Shown here: in pieces, positions 1 through 8,363 of the stretch | How the letters are laid out: every line of letters begins with the position of its first letter | How positions within the stretch are numbered: position 1 is the first letter of the stretch | From: an uncultured Burkholderiales bacterium | Lineage (GTDB): Bacteria > Pseudomonadota > Gammaproteobacteria > Burkholderiales > Burkholderiaceae_D | Assembly (NCBI GenBank): GCA_937872165.1 | Contig: CALMOR010000191.1 | Span: 1-12,259 of the forward strand | Reading direction: 5' to 3' | DNA: 12,259 nucleotides | Translations under genes and position numbers: made by a program | Notes under the pieces: model-generated | The model's database searches: none | What the model was told of the DNA's origin: nothing | The model's input: only the letters and a program-made list of their open reading frames with translations

Positions 1-2407
<2,407 letters not shown>

Positions 2408-2411
2408 GTTG

Positions 2412-2418
2412 TTCCTTT
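2412..2418 (-). promoter_or_regulatory. lon ribosome binding site
   Basis: On the minus strand AAAGGAA stands 4 bases before the ATG at 2407. It is the clearest Shine-Dalgarno sequence in the window and decides the lon start in favour of MALSTSMSDE rather than the downstream Met. Confidence 0.75.
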
Positions 2419-2464
2419 CAATACGAACCCGTCGTAAGTGATGACAAGCCTGCCGGTTGCAAGG

Positions 2465-2493
2465 GGACGCCTGCTACCTCCGGCGTGGCGTCC
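2465..2493 (-). repeat. Inverted repeat in lon leader
   Basis: GGACGCC at 2465-2471 and GGCGTCC at 2487-2493 form a perfect 7-bp inverted repeat around a 15-base loop, about 60-85 bases upstream of the lon start. It could be an RNA hairpin in the leader or an operator. It does not match the CIRCE element, and no T-run follows it on the minus strand. Confidence 0.45.
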
Positions 2494-2520
2494 TTCGTAT
2501 CGTGTCGCGCCCGGGGACTC

Positions 2521-2571
2521 CAAACAAAAAGCCGCTCACGCCGGGGCCCTGGCCCGGCATGAACGGCTTTT
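2521..2571 (-). terminator. Rho-independent terminator after clpX
   Basis: Arms 2527-2545 and 2553-2571 form a 19-bp stem around a 7-base loop, followed on the minus strand by TTTTTGTTTG (2530-2521). Two stem positions (2535/2563 and 2539/2559) pair as G-U in minus-strand RNA but would be C-A mismatches in plus-strand RNA, and a T-tract is absent on the plus side. Both facts orient the terminator to the minus strand, ending the tig-clpP-clpX transcript about 150 bases past the clpX stop and insulating lon. Confidence 0.9.
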
Positions 2572-2595
2572 CGATTGAAGCCGGTTCGATCACGT

Positions 2596-2669
2596 CGATC
2601 GGCGGATCCCGCTCGGTTGGCGGGCCGTTACCGCGGATATCTCCGAGCGCTCCCTGACGATCGGCGGAT
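2596..2669. repeat. 12-bp direct repeats flanking an inverted repeat
   Basis: CGATCGGCGGAT occurs exactly at 2596-2607 and again at 2658-2669, 62 bp apart. Between the copies CGCTCGG (2610-2616) and CCGAGCG (2643-2649) form a 7-bp inverted repeat. The unit lies between the clpX stop and its terminator. Its role is unknown; it could be 3'-UTR structure or a remnant of a small repeat element. No open reading frame is associated with it. Confidence 0.5.
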
Positions 2670-2719
2670 GCCCTTCGAACTTTACAGTGCGCTTCGAAAA
2701 TCCTCGTCCGGCCGACGGG

Positions 2720-3991
<1,272 letters not shown>

Positions 3992-4027
3992 GCTGCTCTC
4001 GCCCCGCGACAGATTGAACTCCAAACA

Positions 4028-4056
4028 ACTATACCGTGGAATCGCGAGTCGACCGA
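4028..4056 (-). promoter_or_regulatory. Candidate clpX promoter
   Basis: TATAGT on the minus strand (4028-4033) matches 5 of 6 bases of the sigma-70 -10 box and sits about 37 bases before the clpX start, in an A/T-richer island of an otherwise very GC-rich gap. The -35 region at the proper spacing (about 4051-4056) is poor, so this is a suggestion only. It would give clpX a leader of about 30 bases independent of the tig-clpP transcript. Confidence 0.35.
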
Positions 4057-4162
4057 ACGGCGACCCGGTCACCGACGCCGCGCGTGCGACCGACGCAACA
4101 TCGGACGGAGCCCGGACCGACGCACGCCGGTCGCGAAGCGACCCGGGGACCGCCCCGTCGCG

Positions 4163-4798
4163 TCAGGTCTCGGTCACGCGCGTCGTCAGGACCTCGTCGA
4201 TGAGGCCGTATTCCTTGGCCTGCTCGGGCGACATGAACGTGTCGCGGTCGGTATCCCGTGCGATGCGCTCGATAGGCTGACCGGTGCGCTCCGAATAGAT
4301 CCCGTTGAGACGCTCGCGCAGGTAGAGGATCTCCTTCGCCTGGATCTCGATGTCGGCGGCCTGGCCCTGCGACCCGCCGGACGGCTGGTGGATCATGATC
4401 CGCGAGTTAGGCAACGAGAAGCGCTTGCCTTTCGCACCGGCCATCAGCAGGAAGGAACCCATGCTCGCCGCCATGCCGGTGCACAGCGTCGACACGTCGG
4501 GCTTGATGAACTGCATCGTGTCGTAGATCGCGAGGCCCGCGTAGATCGAGCCGCCCGGCGAGTTGATGTAGAGCGAGATGTCCTTGTCCGGATTCTCCGA
4601 CTCCAGGAAGAGCAATTGCGCGACGACGAGGTTGGCGGTCTGGTCGTTCACCGGACCGACGAGGAAGATGATGCGTTCCTTCAGCAGTCGCGAGTAGATG
4701 TCGTAGGCGCGCTCGCCGCGTCCCGATTGCTCGATGACGACCGGGACCATGCCGAGACCGGTCGGCTCGGCGGCGCTGAAGGAACGGGGGCTGCTCAT
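4163..4798 (-). CDS. clpP: ClpP, proteolytic subunit of Clp protease
   Basis: ClpP forms the two-ring, 14-subunit serine peptidase chamber that degrades proteins unfolded by ClpX or ClpA in the cytoplasm. It has 211 residues (E. coli 207). The Ser-His-Asp triad is intact: Ser112 in GMAASMG, His137 in MIHQP, and Asp186 in RDTDRD. The oligomer signature RGERAYDIYSRLLKERIIFL near 27-46 and the oxyanion GG turn in NSPGGS (79-84) are typical. The first residues up to about Gly16 probably form the self-cleaved propeptide. The start at 4798 is chosen because AAGGA lies 9 bases upstream; a TTG at 4816 would overlap that site. It lies 61 bp downstream of tig and upstream of clpX, the classic order. 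Confidence 0.98.
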   Translation of the reverse strand: MSSPRSFSAAEPTGLGMVPVVIEQSGRGERAYDIYSRLLKERIIFLVGPVNDQTANLVVAQLLFLESENPDKDISLYINSPGGSIYAGLAIYDTMQFIKPDVSTLCTGMAASMGSFLLMAGAKGKRFSLPNSRIMIHQPSGGSQGQAADIEIQAKEILYLRERLNGIYSERTGQPIERIARDTDRDTFMSPEQAKEYGLIDEVLTTRVTET

Positions 4799-4807
4799 CG
4801 GTCGCTG

Positions 4808-4812
4808 TCCTT
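4808..4812 (-). promoter_or_regulatory. clpP ribosome binding site
   Basis: AAGGA on the minus strand ends 9 bases before the ATG at 4798. It argues for the ATG start rather than the TTG at 4816, whose own codons would contain this motif. Confidence 0.6.
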
Positions 4813-4859
4813 GCAATGGAAAGAATGGATCGGAGGGGTCGACAGTCGGACGGACCGCC

Positions 4860-6203
4860 TCACGCGTTGCCCATCAACTCGTCGAACGGTACGGCGAGGT
4901 CGTCGACCCTGGCACGACCGAGCACGAAATTGACGACGTTTTCCTCGAGCACAAGGGCTTCCACGTCCGCTAGGCGCGATCGGTCGGCGAAATACCAGCG
5001 CACCACCTCGGCCGGCTTCTCGTAGCTCTGCGCGAGGTCCTCGACGTGGGCCTTGACCTGTTCGGGCTTCGCCTGCAGGTCCTCGGTCTTGACGAGTTCG
5101 GCGAGGACGAGTCCGAGCCGCACCCGCCGCTCGGCCTGCGACGTGAAGAGCTCGGGCGTGAGCGGCATGCTCTCCGCGGCCATGCCGCGCCGGCGCATCT
5201 CCTCGCCGGCGTTCTCGATCAGTCGCTGCGTCTCCGCATCGATCAACGCCTTCGGAACGTCCATCTGCGCCGACGCGAGCAGCGCGTTCATGACGCTCTC
5301 CTTGGTGCGCGCCTGCAGGCGCTTCCTGACTTCGCGTTCGAGATTGCTGCGGATGTCGACACGCATCCGTTCGAGATCGCCGTCGGCGACGCCGAGCGAT
5401 CGTGCGAACTCCTCGTCGACGGCCGGTACGTGCGCCCACTCGACGTCCTTGACGTCGAGCGCGAACCGCGCGGTCTTGCCCGCGACCGCGGCACCGTGAT
5501 AGTCGTCGGGGAAGCGCAGCTCGAACGTCTTCGACTCTCCGACGGCCATGCCGGTCGCCGCGGCCTCGAATTCGGGAAGCATGCGTCCTTCGCCGAGCAC
5601 GAACTGGAAGGCCTGGCCGCTGCCGCCCTCGAACGCCTCGCCGTCGATGGTGCCGACGAAGTCGACCGTGACGCGGTCACCGGCCGCGGCGGTCACCGGG
5701 GCATCGACGGGAGCCGCGTGCTCCTGCCCGTGTCCGTGTCCGTGCGCGGCCTTCGAATGGAAGTGCCCGCGTTGCTGCCGCAGGATCTCGATGGTGCGGT
5801 CCACCGCCGCTTCGTCGACCTCGGTCTTGGCGCGGCTGACCGCCGCCTGTTCGAGCGCCTCGATCCGCACCTCGGGATAGATCTCGAAGGTCGCATCGAA
5901 CGAGACCGCGCCTTCGCCGCCATCCTTCGCGGTGATGTTCGGCGAGCCGGCGACCCGCAGCTGGTTCTCCTCGACGGCCTTGCTGAACGCGCCGCCGATC
6001 TTCTCGTTGAGGACCTCGTTGTGGACCTGATAACCGTACTGCTGCGACACGATCTTCATCGGCACCTTGCCGGGACGGAAGCCCGCCATGCGGACCGTAC
6101 GCGACAGGCGCTTCAGGCGCGTGTCGACTTCCTTCTCGATCTCGTCGACCGGCACCGAGATGTGCAGACGCCGTTCCAGCTTGCCGAGGTTTTCTACTTG
6201 CAT
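4860..6203 (-). CDS. tig: Trigger factor, ribosome-associated chaperone
   Basis: Trigger factor binds ribosomal protein L23 at the exit tunnel and shields nascent chains; it also has an FKBP-type prolyl isomerase domain. It has 447 residues (E. coli 432). The N-terminal ribosome-binding domain (about 1-115) carries the signature GFRPGKVP at 41-48. The PPIase domain (about 165-255) begins at GDRVTVDFVGTIDGEAFEGG, and the helical chaperone domain fills the rest, ending FDELMGNA much like E. coli FNELMNQQA. Unusual is a His-rich insertion at 147-162 (HFHSKAAHGHGHGQEH, six His) between the linker helix and the PPIase domain. The start at 6203 is set by homology (MQVENLGKLERRL) with GGA 6 bases upstream; the frame stays open far upstream through the tRNA, but that part is not coding. 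It is first protein gene of the tig-clpP-clpX unit. Confidence 0.97.
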   Translation of the reverse strand: MQVENLGKLERRLHISVPVDEIEKEVDTRLKRLSRTVRMAGFRPGKVPMKIVSQQYGYQVHNEVLNEKIGGAFSKAVEENQLRVAGSPNITAKDGGEGAVSFDATFEIYPEVRIEALEQAAVSRAKTEVDEAAVDRTIEILRQQRGHFHSKAAHGHGHGQEHAAPVDAPVTAAAGDRVTVDFVGTIDGEAFEGGSGQAFQFVLGEGRMLPEFEAAATGMAVGESKTFELRFPDDYHGAAVAGKTARFALDVKDVEWAHVPAVDEEFARSLGVADGDLERMRVDIRSNLEREVRKRLQARTKESVMNALLASAQMDVPKALIDAETQRLIENAGEEMRRRGMAAESMPLTPELFTSQAERRVRLGLVLAELVKTEDLQAKPEQVKAHVEDLAQSYEKPAEVVRWYFADRSRLADVEALVLEENVVNFVLGRARVDDLAVPFDELMGNA

Positions 6204-6286
6204 GTCGATTCCGTGTTCAAGAGAGGCGGCCCGCGAGGCGCCGCGTGACGATGGTCGAAGGGCTTGCCGACGTGGAGGCGAAGCGA

Positions 6287-6305
6287 CCGCGCGTTCGACG
6301 CGCGG
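6287..6305 (-). other. Stable hairpin between tRNA-Leu and tig
   Basis: CCGCGCGT (6287-6294) and ACGCGCGG (6298-6305) are a perfect 8-bp inverted repeat around a 3-base loop, starting 21 bases past the tRNA CCA end. No T-run follows on the minus strand, so it is not a standard terminator. It may be an RNA structure at the processing junction between the tRNA and the tig message. Confidence 0.5.
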
Positions 6306-6326
6306 AGATGGCGGTCTACGGGCGGA

Positions 6327-6413
6327 TGGTGCGAGGGAGGGGACTCGAACCCCTACACCATTGCTGGCGTCAGGACCTAAACCTGGTGCGTCTACCAATT
6401 TCGCCACCCTCGC
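6327..6413 (-). tRNA. tRNA-Leu, anticodon UAG
   Basis: An 87-base class II tRNA with encoded CCA (6329-6327). Acceptor stem GCGAGGG pairs with CCCTCGC, D-stem GCG with CGC, and T-arm AGGGG-TTCGAGT-CCCCT is perfect. The anticodon loop is TTTAGGT with TAG at 6379-6377, reading CUN leucine codons. A 15-base variable region fits the leucine class, and the 5' part is nearly identical to E. coli tRNA-Leu(UAG). The anticodon stem CCAGG/CCTGA has an apparent C27-A43 mismatch at its outer pair. It lies 123 bases upstream of tig on the same strand, probably in the same primary transcript. Confidence 0.97.
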
Positions 6414-6507
6414 GGCCGTGCCTTGCGAGATCGGAATCCTCCGCGGCACCGCGATCCGTTCCGCCTCGGTCTGTCGTCCTCGTCGGCCGGAAGCAGATCG
6501 GCGGCGG

Positions 6508-6536
6508 ATTATACGTGATGGCCTGGACCGGCCCGC
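6508..6536 (-). promoter_or_regulatory. Candidate promoter for tRNA-Leu/tig unit
   Basis: A perfect TATAAT reads on the minus strand at 6508-6513, about 95 bases before the tRNA 5' end. It is followed by a GC-only discriminator (CCGCCGCCG), which is typical of growth-rate-controlled stable-RNA promoters. The -35 region at 17-base spacing (6531-6536, GCGGGC) does not match consensus, so an activator or an atypical -35 would be needed. Confidence 0.5.
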
Positions 6537-6562
6537 TCGCCGCAACGGCCTCGCAAGGCTCC

Positions 6563-6568
6563 TATACT
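6563..6568 (+). promoter_or_regulatory. Candidate -10 box of hpnC promoter
   Basis: TATACT matches 5 of 6 bases of the sigma-70 -10 box and lies 34 bases before the hpnC ATG, giving a leader of roughly 27 bases. No good -35 is visible around 6540-6545. It faces away from the TATAAT serving the tRNA side, so the two would be back-to-back divergent promoters. Confidence 0.4.
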
Positions 6569-6601
6569 GCCGCCCGGCGCCGCTCAGCCGAATCTCCTTT
6601 C

Positions 6602-7528
6602 ATGCCGGTCGATCACTACGAAAATTTTCCCGTCGCGTCGTGGCTCATGCCGCGACACCTGCGCCGGCCGGTCGAGGCGATCTATCACTTCGCCCGCGAG
6701 GCGGACGATCTCGCCGACGAAGGCGAAGCATCGCCGACCCGGAGGCGCGAGGCGCTGGCCGCCTTCGACCGGCAGTTGCTGCGCATCGAGGCCGGAGAGG
6801 CGCCCGCTGACGCGCCATCGGGCGCCATGTTCGCGCGGCTCGCGGTCGAGATCGCGGCGCATCGCCTGCCGATCTCCCTCTTCCGCGATCTGCTCTCGGC
6901 GTTCTCGCAGGACTGCGTCGTCGCCCGCTACGAGGACGACGCCCAGCTCCTCGACTATTGCCGGCGTTCCGCGAACCCCGTGGGTCGCCTGCTGCTGGTC
7001 CTCTACGGCGCGGACGACGAGCAACGCAGGCTCCGGTCGGACCGCATCTGCACCGCGCTGCAGTGGATCAACTTCTGGCAGGACGTGGCGGTCGACCGGC
7101 TGAAGGACCGCATCTATCTGCCTCGCGCCGAACTCGCTCGCTTCGGCGTCGACGAGTTCCTCCTGATCGACGACCCGGCCTCTGTCGTCGCGAGCACGGC
7201 GTGGAGGGACCTGATGCGCCACACCGTCGCGCGCACCCGGGCCCTGATGCTCGAGGGAGCACCGCTCGCGCTGTCGCTGTCGGGTCGCATCGGCTTCGAG
7301 CTGCGCATGATCGTGCAGGGTGGCCTGCGCATCCTCGAGAAGATCGAGCAGGTCGACTACGACGTCTTCGCACGGCGGCCGACGCTCGGTCGCGTCGACG
7401 CGCTGCTGATCGTCGGGCGCGCGTTGACGATGCGGCGTCGAAGCGGTGCGCTTCCTTCGACCCTCGCATCGACCCATCCCGCGAACGTCACGCGGGCAAC
7501 CATCTCCCGATCGACCGATGACGCCTGA
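6602..7528 (+). CDS. hpnC: Hydroxysqualene synthase HpnC
   Basis: HpnC converts presqualene diphosphate to hydroxysqualene, the second step of the three-enzyme bacterial route from farnesyl diphosphate to squalene. It has 308 residues of the squalene/phytoene synthase fold. The opening MPVDHYENFPVASWLMPRHL is characteristic of HpnC and fixes the start, although no clear SD precedes it (CTCCTTTC). The two Asp-rich, Mg-diphosphate-binding motifs are present: DDLAD at 35-39 and DVAVD at 161-165 within NFWQDVAVDRLKDRIYLP. The last 30 or so residues are Ser/Thr-rich and look unconserved. Its stop overlaps the hpnD start by 11 bases, so the two are probably translationally coupled. HpnC and HpnD are paralogues; the N-terminus and gene order separate them. 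Confidence 0.93.
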   Translation: MPVDHYENFPVASWLMPRHLRRPVEAIYHFAREADDLADEGEASPTRRREALAAFDRQLLRIEAGEAPADAPSGAMFARLAVEIAAHRLPISLFRDLLSAFSQDCVVARYEDDAQLLDYCRRSANPVGRLLLVLYGADDEQRRLRSDRICTALQWINFWQDVAVDRLKDRIYLPRAELARFGVDEFLLIDDPASVVASTAWRDLMRHTVARTRALMLEGAPLALSLSGRIGFELRMIVQGGLRILEKIEQVDYDVFARRPTLGRVDALLIVGRALTMRRRSGALPSTLASTHPANVTRATISRSTDDA

Positions 7529-8357
7529 AGCCTATTGCCAGGAGAAGGCCGCCAAGAGCGGCTCGAGCTTCTACTACGCGTTCCTCTTCCTGCCTCCGCA
7601 GCGCAGGGCGGCGATCACCGCGCTCTATGCCTTCTGTCGCGAGGTCGACGACGTCGTCGACGAGAGCACCGATCCGTCGCTGGCGGCGCGCACGCTCGAC
7701 TGGTGGCGCGAGGAGATCGACCGTCTCTACGCCGGCACCCCCACCCATCCCGTCACCCGCGCGCTGCAACCCCACGTCGAGCCGTTCTCGATCACGCGCC
7801 CTCGCCTGCTCGAGATCGTCGCGGGCATGGAGATGGACCTGCATCAGTCGCGCTATCTCGACTTCGCCGGGCTCGCGCACTACTGCCATCACGTGGCCGG
7901 CGTCGTCGGCCTGCTGTCGTCGAACATCTTCGGCGCGGTCGATCCGAAATCGGCCGACTACGCGGAGAAGCTCGGCCTCGCGGTCCAGCTGATCAACATC
8001 ATCCGCGACGTCGGCGAGGATGCGCGCATCGGCCGCATCTATCTGCCGGTCGACGAGCTGAAGCGCTTCGACGTGCCGGCCGCCGACCTGCTCGCCGGCC
8101 GCAGCAGCCCTGCGTTCGTCGAGCTGATGCGCTTCCAGGCCGCCCGTGCCCGCCGCATCTACGACGAGGCGATGGCGCTGCTGCCGCCGGTCGACCGTCG
8201 CGTCCAGCGAACCGGGCTGATCATGGGTGCGATCTATCGCGTGCTGCTCGACGAGATCGAGCGGGCCGACTTCGCGGTCCTCAACCAACGTATCGCGCTG
8301 ACGCCGGTGCGCAAGCTCTGGATCGCATGGCGCACCTGGATCGGGACGCGGACCTGA
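7518..8357 (+). CDS. hpnD: Presqualene diphosphate synthase HpnD
   Basis: HpnD condenses two farnesyl diphosphates head to head to presqualene diphosphate, the first committed step to squalene. It has 279 residues, the usual HpnD length. The squalene/phytoene synthase motifs are intact: DDVVD at 44-48 in FCREVDDVVDE and DVGED at 164-168 in NIIRDVGEDARIGRIYLP. The start MTPEAYCQEKAAKSGSSFYY matches the family. It begins inside the last codons of hpnC without a clear SD, which suggests coupling, and ends 6 bases before hpnE. Confidence 0.94.
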   Translation: MTPEAYCQEKAAKSGSSFYYAFLFLPPQRRAAITALYAFCREVDDVVDESTDPSLAARTLDWWREEIDRLYAGTPTHPVTRALQPHVEPFSITRPRLLEIVAGMEMDLHQSRYLDFAGLAHYCHHVAGVVGLLSSNIFGAVDPKSADYAEKLGLAVQLINIIRDVGEDARIGRIYLPVDELKRFDVPAADLLAGRSSPAFVELMRFQAARARRIYDEAMALLPPVDRRVQRTGLIMGAIYRVLLDEIERADFAVLNQRIALTPVRKLWIAWRTWIGTRT

Positions 8358-8363
8358 ACCGGC

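Larger units (their letters stand above)
2408..2719. other. clpX-lon intergenic region
   Basis: This 312-bp gap carries no convincing gene; the short plus-strand open frame at 2457-2657 has no homologous look and crosses the terminator. In minus-strand order it holds a repeat-flanked inverted repeat just past the clpX stop, an intrinsic terminator, a small hairpin and the lon ribosome binding site. The lon promoter must lie between about 2420 and 2520 if the terminator is efficient. I find only weak candidates there (TTGGAG, 16 bases, GATACG with the -10 at 2496-2501) and no CTTGAA/CCCCAT heat-shock sigma-32 pair. Confidence 0.7.

Noticed and set aside
2457..2657. 66-codon plus-strand frame in the clpX-lon gap
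   Set aside because: It runs through the terminator hairpin, lacks an SD and has no protein-like conservation that I recognise.
4814..4816. TTG start for clpP adding six residues
   Set aside because: The ATG at 4798 has AAGGA 9 bases upstream, and that motif would lie inside the TTG-started codons.
6327..6413. tRNA-Leu as an integration (att) site for an island
   Set aside because: No integrase, no repeated tRNA 3' end and no phage or plasmid gene is seen; both flanks are housekeeping genes.
6204..6545. N-terminal extension of tig by 114 codons
   Set aside because: The frame stays open through the tRNA-Leu gene, so it cannot be coding in practice; homology begins at MQVENLGKLE.
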